Part shown: positions 12,601 to 20,165 of the stretch, piece by piece | Layout: the number at the start of each line of letters is the position of its first letter | Position numbering within the stretch: position 1 is the first letter of the stretch | Origin: Cryptomeria japonica | Lineage: Eukaryota; Streptophyta; Pinopsida; Cupressales; Cupressaceae | DNA: 64,000 bases | Assembly: GCF_030272615.1 (NCBI RefSeq) | Contig: NC_081414.1 | Span: forward strand, 911,279,009-911,343,008 | Reading direction: 5' to 3' | Notes under the pieces: model-generated | Told to the model about the DNA's origin: nothing | What the model saw: the letters and a program-made list of their open reading frames with translations, nothing else | Database searches by the model: none | Position numbers and translations under genes: made by a program

Positions 12601-13108
12601 TCACCACATACGGATCCTGTAATCGGGTGAAGGCCTTATGGAACCTATTGTTGAAAGAACTTATAGGCTCGTGTTCCTGTCTCTTGACTTCCACAAATTG
12701 CCTGTACAGCTCCGTGGGGGTTATAGGGATGCCATATTTTCCTGTAAAGGCTGCCTTCAACTTTTCCCAAGAGTCGATAGAGGATACCGGTAAATGTATG
12801 AACCAGTAAAATGCGTCTTCCCCCAATGAATAAGGAAAAAGCCTGCATGCAACATCCGCGTATTCAATTCGCCTATTGCGCAACGCATCCTCAAATATTT
12901 TGATATGCTCTTCCGCTGTCCTGTTTGGGTCATTTGGATGAAAAACGGAACAGAATCTGTCTGGGCTCTTGGGCATATCATGGTAAGCCGGGAAAATCAG
13001 CGGTGACGGGTTGTCTACCAACCATGTGGCACCATTTGGAGCAGGTGGATTGTGCGCCATCCGTGGCTGAGTTATCTGTGTTGTAGTAGGAACTAGATTT
13101 GTAACCAC
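6692..13108 (-). CDS. gag-pol: Gag-pol polyprotein, Ty3/gypsy, 2138 aa, dual RNase H
   Basis: Intact single ORF. Approximate residues: retrotransposon Gag domain 50-215; a WCRLHN-x4-HSE-x2-C zinc-finger-like motif near 390; retropepsin LIDSGAS near 714; a second WCRVHN-x2-HSE-x2-C motif near 928; a first RNase H 990-1112 with acidic residues in FDGS, AEYES, GDSE and VADSL; RT core about 1240-1506 with YMDD near 1437; a second RNase H 1584-1696; integrase with an HHCC-type finger 1786-1826 and catalytic D, D and E in LDFIG, CDNGS and GLAES (about 1856, 1917, 1954). The second RNase H lacks expected acidic residues (SFAS for TDAS, and no ADALS), so it looks inactive, while the first appears complete. 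No chromodomain is seen. The dual RNase H suggests the Tat/Ogre side of gypsy, but having the intact one before RT is unusual. Confidence 0.93.
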   Translation of the reverse strand: MVTNLVPTTTQITQPRMAHNPPAPNGATWLVDNPSPLIFPAYHDMPKSPDRFCSVFHPNDPNRTAEEHIKIFEDALRNRRIEYADVACRLFPYSLGEDAFYWFIHLPVSSIDSWEKLKAAFTGKYGIPITPTELYRQFVEVKRQEHEPISSFNNRFHKAFTRLQDPYVVSDASAREIYYSALDYLTAMFVRQSHPAPTTLTEAYAKAMEISKGLGQNIAGPLMQLGPPAASSQLQGITQALTHQTPILNPIPQPAYQPQQPTSQLVLHPGPPIAQILPKQPIYLQNTTVSSRTQEEKDEMRELTDQMKRLSSEVTHLRNQNNQLQSNQRNQHQGQYQNQGYQRPARTWNTRPNNGGVPTPLDNPPASENRPTDTVFLAEAALSNWCRLHNTNRHSELQCDEFQVAASIFQREVENTMPQPVLPPSGFEIVPSPRYDTALVLETYIPPFFFPNQDENEVADPNQPVDVNAFQQYQRANRGHYNNNNQNSNSSPYTTSTPPKDIQVPPDQNASNNPSYPKASQQYASQGQPQKTPPQTRMLIPQNQPITVTNPGSSDRSSSNIEIAKLGQLVADEFKKMKVNLPFFELMKVSEVRDMVLNSLKEPTPTQSKGMDDHPGQRIVQGQPQKISGEVRGPTTPRDATVNYSAPPEFQNDPPMEAGFGARARGRTQDISIMNNDTIPSEPTISLFTEKLEPPPFLLTLRIFGKNLHNCLIDSGASANVMPLSVCSALGLTPTKTNRKVTQLDKSEVTVVGELNNIHMQLTADPRIQMYIDIQVVDIPGAYGMLLSRDWTRVLNGWLHSSFTHMWLPWRGVANQIRIESEPRLKLMITEYNQANETLFLESDLGTYRADVGSMNEVLLVQCSNPVQNFGQIAESYDKEAPSPEEGELFSSLREFFCKCERPASQLNYQDSIANLLLTGWCRVHNAAHSETTCSLCRSALSQARKRHSEVLQTHTLRPEATTPPERQKYGITGSATATSKVTSPNQTWTLRFDGSKSKRGAGAGVELISPTGETYLASYRLQFHCTNNIAEYESLIHGLLLATKKGAQILHCFGDSEVVVRQVRRQYTCHDKRLSLYRNRVWDIMESFDAFNIKTIFRSQNQVADSLAQAASTLEPLSMQSLKKFTVELASVPSVPDNITNFQVFNDDKHIIDFITSSDVFATQIIDEEEPQEAEIDIEGVLNLRTNTIPKGMVQLERIFDWDQLKSRKEGTAEGGACDKINIGTQGNQKNVLIGKVCTPQERDGILKNMREFPDIIAWGYEDLKTYDTSVITHTIPLKPDSKPFRQRQRPVNALLEPLIYQEVKKLLAARIVFPVRHSTWVANLVPVRKKSGEIRLCVDFRNLNRASEKDNYPLPSLDEVLQTVNGSQMMSFLDGYSGYNQVMVEYEDRLKTAFTTKWGIFAYRRMPFGLINAGATFQRAMDIAFKDLVGRCIIVYMDDLTVFSKQRADHVNDLRKVFQRCRRFGISLNPRKCMFGVTEGKLLGHVISEKGIAIDPDRIKAILQINLPASKKELKSYFGKINFVRKFITGFAEIVRPLNDMLKKDAKIEWTPITKRAFEEIKQAIVQAPVLVSPDYLRPFYIYSFASEHTCAAILTQRREEKGEHPIAFMSTPLKEAELRYPNIEKQAYALVKAIRKFRHYILRSKIYAIVPDVAVKTLLMQNELGERRGKWVTIIQEYDVEIQPMKLVRGQALTQTLASECSGIVHQQYLIEQVSPDSWYDDIIFYLLNQKCPSHLNPVQKRALRMKSSRFMLQGAVLYRRNHEGIYLRCVNEDEARQIIEQFHTKFGTGHGSGLATAHQILRAGYYWPSLFRDTHEHVKKCHVCQVSAARERTPAMPLQPVIEVRPFGQWALDFIGTINPPSSAQHRYILTASDYCTRWSEAQSLKQCNADAVIKFLEENIITRFCCPHALVCDNGSAFTSLKFSNWAFNYGITLKFSSNYYPQGNGLAESTNKNLLSVIKRLLDKNPRDWHTQLRFALWADRTRCKAAIGTSPYHLVYGLDPIFPIQLRIPTLQFMSKYLGIDNAAEARLSQLLYLDEKRDDAINNFAKHQEVVKRWFDRRAKVKAFRISDLVLCWDKAHERKGEHDKFDNLWLGPFQISEILGENAFRLRTLTGEDVPLPVNGQFLKHYFQP

Positions 13109-13333
13109 TGGAACCGTAAAAACTGAACTCCCTGGAACGGCGGACTGCTGATTCGCCGAGCTGGACTCACTGGGGTCTGAAGGTTGGCGATAACCCTTGC
13201 GTCTATAGCACTGAAAACCAGTAAATCTCTCCCGTTCTGGGCTTGATTTTTGGACTCTTTCGAACCTTTTAGGAGAAAAAGACCCAATTCGTTCCAGCGT
13301 GAGTTGTCTAATATGATCTTTGAGCTAGACTGC

Positions 13334-13363
13334 TCGGAGGTTCAAGCCCTCCTTCTAGCGCCA
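13334..13363 (-). other. Primer binding site, tRNA-Asn, extended
   Basis: On the minus strand TGGCGCTAGAAGGAGGGC begins four bases after the LTR end at 13368. The plus strand over these 30 bases reads like the whole T arm and acceptor 3' side of plant tRNA-Asn(GTT) ending in CCA (GGAGG stem, TTCAAGC loop, CCTCC, TTCTAGCGCCA), with one or two loop differences from the sequence I remember. The match is longer than the usual 18 bases. The 225 bases between this site and the gag start (13109-13333) show no ORF or motif. Confidence 0.8.
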
Positions 13364-14223
13364 ATTCTGTTGACGTGTCTGAAATCGCATTGCTGCAAAC
13401 TCCATACGGCCAACGCAGAATAGAATAGCCGACTGATTATCCTACTCTCTCTTGAGATAAGGAAGTCTCTAATGCTGTTTTTCTAAGTTTGATCAAAGGA
13501 GACTACCTCAAGGTTTCTTTTGTCAGGTCTTGACTGCGGGATCTCTCAGTGGCTTTATGTGTTTATGCTGGAAACACAAGGGGGCTTACGTTTGATTGGT
13601 AATTTCATATGCGAATTCCCAGGGACCTCTTTTGGTTTTCTTTCAGGTGATGTTGATTTATTTGAAGCTGACTTAGCAAGACTGGATTTCTAAAAAAAAG
13701 GATAAAATTGGGAGGAAAGAAAGGAAGGGTAGCGAGAGAGAACAGTAAATATTAACTAGGACAACAGATTTACCCAAGCAGACAGACACCTCCAGGAAAC
13801 CAGGTTAAGCATCATCAGTCATTCAGACACAATGTTTGCATAAACTTAGTGCAATCTTCAAAGGAGAAACCAGATTTTCATATTACCAAATACAATATTA
13901 GAACTTCTATATTCATGATATGTGTGCTTTTGATAATCGAACTGAATCATAAAATAGCCCAGATTAACCATGCAGAAAGGAAAAAAAGCAATCAGCTATC
14001 CTCTAATGGTATGGACTGTGGAGATTCTATCAGATGCTTGGTAAGAACTGCTGTATAAAATGAACAGACATAATTAAAAGCTTTCTAATTTAAATGAAGA
14101 AGGAGACCATGCACTCACAAGGAAATTTGAAGGTAATTTCAATCCATTGTATTAATTCCTGCAAAATTTCTTCAGAGCTTTCGCAACAATTCAAGAACTT
14201 CCTCCTGAATGAGGGAAAACCAG

Positions 14224-14236
14224 TCCCCTTAAATAG
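14224..14236 (-). promoter_or_regulatory. TATTTAAG promoter-like site, downstream promoter of LTR A
   Basis: The sense strand reads CTATTTAAGGGG about 250 bp after the ORF stop, following the text GATCTTGGCCATTCA. The same phrase precedes a clear CTATATAAG box in the LTRs at 39085-42467 and near 29165, so by position this is the likely U3 promoter for genomic RNA. The telo-box palindrome of the relatives is not found here. Confidence 0.5.
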
Positions 14237-14480
14237 GTTTCCAAAAATGGATGAATGGCCAAGATCTAATCTAAACAAGTGGCCCAGATTCATCCTTACA
14301 AAAGGAGGGACCCACACTCATAAATAGGGAGATAAATATCTACAATTACTCAAAAGGAGCAATAACTACCAAAGGATAATTACAACTTTGAAATAATCCA
14401 AAAAGGGGAGGTGCACAAAAAACTTTACAATATGTTGACCAAAAGTCAACTGTCACCCTTTTGGGACAAAAGTGCACTTT

Positions 14481-17400
14481 TTAAGACTTGGGGGGAAAAA
14501 AGCATTTTTGAGAAACCGCTTTCTCTATTCTGGTTTCACATTCCTTTTGCAGAAACTGGTCTTCGCCATGCAGGTATTCTCGCCATAAATCACGACCTGC
14601 TGCTCGTTCCTCGCGGACATATTCCTGAAACTTGATGCATAATTGGAAGAGGGGATTAAAAGGGGGCATGGGAGGGTGGCGAATTTTGTATTGCATGCCT
14701 TCGAGATACTGGTCCACGTGCCTTAAACCGTCCTTCCAGCTGGAGCGATTACGCTCGAAGCATAATATGTCTGAATGGAACTGACCAGCAAAACTTAAGT
14801 CTTCAATGGAATAAGAAGCCTTATCTGCTCCCAATCTTCCCTCCCAATCCGGCCGGATTACACTGTCGGACAGGTCATTTATCCACCCCGAAACCATTGA
14901 TCGGAGGATGGTCTTGCCTAGTTCTTGCATGTTCCCCAGAATCGCCTCACACGCGTCATTTTCTTTGTCAATAATTTCCTGGGCATCGTTCTTCATGGTG
15001 ACGGTCCAATACCATTCCTTGAGAACACTGATGCTATGGGGACTCAAGATGTCAGGCAGTGTGGGAATTTGTGTATGTGTCCAGAAAAGAGCTCTTAGGA
15101 GGGGAAGGGTAGAGGCCGCTACTTCATGCATGTGAAGGGATTCTCTCTTTACTTCCAACAACCTGACGAGAGTGAGCTCTCGATGGAGAGCCATTTCCTT
15201 TACTTCTTTGAGGATCTGTTCTCCCCTTTTCTTGATGTCTTGCACCCATTCCTTAACGGCCTTTGCGGTATCCCGGATTCCTTCAAATTCAGTTGTGGTC
15301 CTCTGCGCCAATGCCATTGGGGGAATATGGGATTCAGAGGGGTTGTGTAGTGGCCGTAGGAGCTTATCGATGTATCCCTCGGCTTGTTCAGCACGGGCTC
15401 GATACATGTCCTTTTCAGCCGTGATTTCCTCGAGCTGTCTGAGTATGTTTTGCACCGAGTCCTTAAATTCCTCCTTTTCTTGCTCTTTTGTAGCTCGTCC
15501 GATGGGGACAGTCGTAATGCTATAATCTGCAAGGGTTATTTGATCTGCTAGCTTGTTTACGGGCGGGGTAGCAATATGAAGAGTGCGGTTCCTTTGCCCA
15601 TCCTTGGTTATCTTAGAGTATGTTCTCGGTTTCTTCTTCCCTTTTACTTTTGTTTGATCCATTCGTGAGAAGATGTCTTCAAGGTCGATGGGCGCCTTGG
15701 TGGCGGCCCTACGCTGAGCTCTGGCGATCAGCCACTCTTGAGGCACCGTCTGGGTTGAGGATAGGGTTAAGTTAGCACCTTGTGCTCCCATACTTTCAAC
15801 TGGCTGATCACAAATTAACAGCTGTCCCGCCATCGGAGGGGTGGAAGAAGGAGGAAGCTCTTTGTTTGCATCTGAGTTCTCCCCTATCTCACTGAATAAT
15901 TGTCTGATATCTTCCTGTGATGGTGGCTCCTTGGTTCCCTCGAGCTCATGGATCTCGTCTGTTCTTTGTTCCCCTTCGACAGTTGAGTCGTCCTTGGCTG
16001 CATGGAGGAGTAGTAATTCATGGCGGCTCTGCTGGGTAGGTTCATGCACTTCGATCCCCTGGGTGGATGGGATTTCTCCTTCCTCTATCTGGTCACCCGG
16101 CTTGGTCGAATTGGGGCCCTTTTGCTCGGTGTCCGGCATATCTGGAGCAGGAGGATCATTGGCTTGGAATGCCTCTATGTCGCTCTGGGAAGGCGGAGCA
16201 GGTATGCAATCCAAATCTATGGCACCATCGGGCGAACTGGGGTCTGAAGATGAAGCGGTCTCTGGCCTTCTTATGGGAATCTTCTCCCTCCTCGTTCTCT
16301 TGGACGTCCGAGTCCCTCTGCAAGCCTTAGTTTTCTTCCTTTTCTCTGGTTTTTCAGCTGATGTCCTTTCATCTTCGGAAGACTGAGAGTCGAAATTGCC
16401 CATCAGATGGTAAGTAAACTGGACCCCTTCATGGACTAGCCTCTCGATCTGGTGTTGTAACCATTGATCTGTGTATCTTGCCGGGGCTGTCATGACTGCT
16501 TCGAAATCCGTGATTGGGTCTCGAGACCAATCGACGCCTGGCAAGAGATGCCTCACTGCTTCGAATTCCCGGACTTGGAGACAATTCCCCGAGTCTGTGA
16601 GCTGATCCGGGACCCGACGGTACTCAAAGAGTCGCATTTGCTGCACACTCAATCTAGAATATTCCCGTCGCCTGACTTCGTAGTCATCGGAGCAATTTTT
16701 CCAGTAATCTTCAATTGACTCCTTTGCTCTGTAGCGCCTACCGTAAGCTCTCTTTGCCAAATTGTCATGATCAAAACATTTTCTTGGGAAATGTTCCTGT
16801 AGGCCATAAGAGGCTAGCTCTGCAAGGGACTCTTCTGCTAGGGTGGGAGTTCTCAATTGGACATCATGGTTGCCTATGATCATTGGAAATGCGAATCCAG
16901 CCTGCTTGCTTTCTCGTAATAATATGCCGGCAGGGCGTGATTGCCTTGCCACTTCCATGAGGACTACTTTATCGGTTGGGTACCGCGGAAGTCGAAGGGG
17001 GGCACCTTCGAAGCCAGCAATTCGGATGTAGGAGAATCTTGGGAACTGAATAAACCAGGCCCCATACCTCTGCACTAAAATGGTAGCTTGCTCCGAGAGC
17101 CTTATGTGTAACCCTCCCTGCATTAGCCTGACTAGGCGCATTGTGAAGGCGTCGTTGACACGTTCGTACTGTCCAACTGCGTAAGCCGGGCTGCTCTTTT
17201 CCCTTTGAGCTATATCCTGGTAGTGCAGCTGCGGGTAGCAATCATAAACCTTTACCTGACCAGGCCCATTCCCGATCTCACCTTTCATTATTAATCCTGG
17301 CAGTGGCTGGTTCTTTGCGAACATATAGACCAAATAGGAGGTCATGGTGAAATACTTCTTTGTCTCAAGCTCAATCAGCTGAGCATGGATGTTATCACTT

Positions 17401-18113
17401 ATGATCTGAGCCCAGTCAAACTTAGACTTTCCGGCAAAGACCTGTTCTGTAAAATAGAACATCCATTCTTCAAAGTAGTTGGACTTAGGGAGTCCCATGA
17501 CTCGGCTAAGTAAGGTGACCATATCGCCATGTTCATTATGAAAGTCACTTCTGGGGGTCTTTTTCACAATCCTGGTGCTTGAAGCCCTTTTTTCTTTGAA
17601 CCATTCTTCGTTAATTAGTGCCCTGCATCGAGCTGGGTTCATATCATACGCCCCCTGTGCCTCGTCCATTGTTGTAGCTATGGGATTATTTGGAAAGGGG
17701 ATATCAAATGCATCGCCGATAGCCTCAGGGGAGAAGTCGGCAATAGTGATATCTTCCAGAAGCACTAATCTGGACTTTGGCTCGTAATGCCGAGCAGCTT
17801 CCACTACTAACTCATAGTTCTGGATTGCTGGAGGAAAACCTGCTGCTTGGGCGATGCCACTTTCCAGCATTTGCCTAGGCCTGCCATATGCATTGGGTGA
17901 GAAGACCCGATCCCTGAAATCCTGAATATCAATGTGGCCAAGGTCGGTGTCACCAATGTTGTCCCAGATACTCTGGACCTTTGACTCTCTTAACCCTCCC
18001 CTCTGATACTGATACTTCATTCTTTCAACTTTCCGTGGGATGTCTGATTTGGATGCTCGTGAGGTTTCTGCTGCAGCGGGTGTTTTTGATGATTCTGCCG
18101 CTGATTTAGGCAT
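14481..18113 (-). CDS. LTR-encoded protein, 1210 aa, function unknown (5' LTR copy)
   Basis: I do not recognise the function. The ORF is uninterrupted and lies wholly inside the LTR. Residues about 45-560 form a conserved core shared with the 877-codon ORF at 20166 and the broken copies at 34864 and 46372. Shared motifs include SGI-x2-AAGFPPA, WMFYF, GPG-x-V-x3-D, QGG-x-H-x-RLS, AWFIQFP and LPRYPTD. Then come a strongly basic stretch (about 590-615, a possible nuclear localisation signal), a Ser/Pro/acidic linker to about 800, and a predicted coiled coil (about 874-916). No transmembrane segment, signal peptide, zinc finger or catalytic signature is evident. The ATG is chosen because a splice acceptor (GTGCAG) lies six bases upstream, as in the relatives. 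Candidate distant homologies such as plant mobile or 'putative plant transposon protein' domains are guesses needing profile searches. Confidence 0.85.
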   Translation of the reverse strand: MPKSAAESSKTPAAAETSRASKSDIPRKVERMKYQYQRGGLRESKVQSIWDNIGDTDLGHIDIQDFRDRVFSPNAYGRPRQMLESGIAQAAGFPPAIQNYELVVEAARHYEPKSRLVLLEDITIADFSPEAIGDAFDIPFPNNPIATTMDEAQGAYDMNPARCRALINEEWFKEKRASSTRIVKKTPRSDFHNEHGDMVTLLSRVMGLPKSNYFEEWMFYFTEQVFAGKSKFDWAQIISDNIHAQLIELETKKYFTMTSYLVYMFAKNQPLPGLIMKGEIGNGPGQVKVYDCYPQLHYQDIAQREKSSPAYAVGQYERVNDAFTMRLVRLMQGGLHIRLSEQATILVQRYGAWFIQFPRFSYIRIAGFEGAPLRLPRYPTDKVVLMEVARQSRPAGILLRESKQAGFAFPMIIGNHDVQLRTPTLAEESLAELASYGLQEHFPRKCFDHDNLAKRAYGRRYRAKESIEDYWKNCSDDYEVRRREYSRLSVQQMRLFEYRRVPDQLTDSGNCLQVREFEAVRHLLPGVDWSRDPITDFEAVMTAPARYTDQWLQHQIERLVHEGVQFTYHLMGNFDSQSSEDERTSAEKPEKRKKTKACRGTRTSKRTRREKIPIRRPETASSSDPSSPDGAIDLDCIPAPPSQSDIEAFQANDPPAPDMPDTEQKGPNSTKPGDQIEEGEIPSTQGIEVHEPTQQSRHELLLLHAAKDDSTVEGEQRTDEIHELEGTKEPPSQEDIRQLFSEIGENSDANKELPPSSTPPMAGQLLICDQPVESMGAQGANLTLSSTQTVPQEWLIARAQRRAATKAPIDLEDIFSRMDQTKVKGKKKPRTYSKITKDGQRNRTLHIATPPVNKLADQITLADYSITTVPIGRATKEQEKEEFKDSVQNILRQLEEITAEKDMYRARAEQAEGYIDKLLRPLHNPSESHIPPMALAQRTTTEFEGIRDTAKAVKEWVQDIKKRGEQILKEVKEMALHRELTLVRLLEVKRESLHMHEVAASTLPLLRALFWTHTQIPTLPDILSPHSISVLKEWYWTVTMKNDAQEIIDKENDACEAILGNMQELGKTILRSMVSGWINDLSDSVIRPDWEGRLGADKASYSIEDLSFAGQFHSDILCFERNRSSWKDGLRHVDQYLEGMQYKIRHPPMPPFNPLFQLCIKFQEYVREERAAGRDLWREYLHGEDQFLQKECETRIEKAVSQKCFFPPKS

Positions 18114-18904
18114 TTATCCTGCACAGCCAGACACGGATTACAAGGTGACACGAGAATGACGATGCGGGTTAGAAAATAACAGAAGTGTTTCAACAGACCG
18201 AGATTAGCTTAAATGTCACTCTGGGCTAACAATCTGATTAACTTCTACAGCATCATATTCCTGAAGATTTATGACTAAGCATTCTTACTCTCGAATTTTT
18301 TGGATTAATTTTAACAAAGGCAGAACATGAGAATTTTGAAAAGAGATGCAGTTTTCGGCCAAACTCCGGGAATAAGTCCTAAATTTTGGATGTTCGAATG
18401 ACGGAGATGCAGACTCTAAGCATTTCAAATTTTGCGTATTTTGCCTATTTGATTCACACATTTTAAATGACCGTACGCGATAAGGCGTACTTACCTGATT
18501 GGAGCGAATGATGGGTGATTACCCGACCTTGTCGTGCGGGGCGAGCGGATGACCCTGCAAAATTTGAATCCCAACGGTTATCCTTCCTGTTTAAATTTTC
18601 GCAGTTTGGAAGATGAAAGAGGATTTATTAATTTCACATGGTTCTGTGTCTAACAACCTGAATTTTAAATGGTTGATGGGAGGATGATGCGGTGTCTTAC
18701 CTCCTTGCTTTCGGATTTAAGAGTTCCTTTCGAATTTCGAATTGGAGGTTTTCGAATCTAACCTTCGCGGGTGTGCTCGCCCTGGCCTCCGCGTTACAAA
18801 CTGTGCCTTTTGCGTTAAAGTTTCGCTTGCTTTTGGACTTCGCTTTCTGCATTAAAGCTTGGAGCTTAAGTCGGGAGAGATGATCGCATTGGCTTTTAAC
18901 TTTG

Positions 18905-19975
18905 CCTTCGTTTTGTGTTCGGACCTAAGGTTCGAAAATGATTGTGTCGCCTTCAGCTTCCATCCCCGCCGAGGTTCGGACCTGGGGTCCGAAATGCGAT
19001 CTCACAGGGTTAATTTCCTCGCCTTTGCCAGCGCTCGAGGCTTAGGGTCTGGAGACGATAATCGCACTATGTTTTGCTTTTAAACGTTCATCTTGGAATT
19101 TCGGACGCTTAGGGTCCGAAAACGTTGTTTGCACTATGTTTTTACTTAACTTCGCCTTGTTGGAGCTCGGACGCGGGGGTCCGAAATGGATGCTGCGCTA
19201 TGTTTTTAAAACTTTATTTGCCTTTGTTGAAGTTCGGACGCGGGGGTCCGAAATGCGTGTCGTTCGCACTATGTTTTAAAACTTAACTTCGCCTTGGTTT
19301 AAGTTCGGACGCGGGGGTCCGAAATGGATGCTGCGCTATGTTTTTAAAACTTTATTTGCCTTTGTTGAAGTTCGGACGCGGGGGTCCGAAATGCGCGTCG
19401 TTCGCACTATGTTTTAAAACTTAACTTCGCCTTGGTTTAAGTTCGGACGCGGGGGTCCGAAATGCGCGTTTTGTTATGTTTAAAAAACCCAACTTTGCCT
19501 TTTTCGGAGCTTAGGGTCCGAAGCGCGTGTTTAATATGGTTGCTTTTAAAGCCTTGCTTCGCCCTTTTTATTCGGAGCTTGGGGTCCGAAGTATGCGTTT
19601 TGTTGTGCGTTTTTGCTTTTTAAAACTTACTTCGCCCTTTTCAGAGCTTAGGGTCCGAAGTATGTATGGTGTGCGTTTTTGCTTTTTAAAACTTATTTCG
19701 CCCTTTTCAGAGCTTAGGGTCCGAAAACGGTGTTTATGTAGCTTTTTTAAAAAAACTTTAACTTTGTTGAAGTTCGGACCTAAGGTCCGAAATGGATGCG
19801 CGTTTTGTTATAACTTGATTTTGGACATTTCGGACCTGGGGTCCGAAAATGGAATTCCACCTTACGCTTTTAAATTTTGAATTTTCACTTTCGGACACTT
19901 AAATCCAAAAAGAGGAGCGCATAACGTTTTTTTACCTTAACTTGACTTTCGCCAAGTTCGGACCTGGGGTCCGAA
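18905..19975. repeat. Palindrome array, right LTR of element A
   Basis: Same array as 4455-5525, offset by 14450. It carries the single LTR difference I noticed (T at 19258 against C at 4808), in a CpG next to a palindrome. Confidence 0.85.
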
Positions 19976-20165
19976 AAGGAGATGCATTATGTTAAGTTTT
20001 GAAATTTTGGAACAAACTCTCGGTATTTACGCCCGAAAGCCAGATCAGTCAAAAGGGCTCATTGGTTCACTACTCCAACGTTGATCAGCTTACGGACTGA
20101 TCACGAACTCGCTCGAGGAGATACGAGAAACTCTGATTCAATTCTCGGGATGACGATCAAAAAAC

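Noticed and set aside
13331-13363. A functional plus-strand tRNA-Asn gene
   Set aside because: Only the T arm and acceptor 3' side match; no D or anticodon arm upstream. The position after an LTR makes it a primer site.
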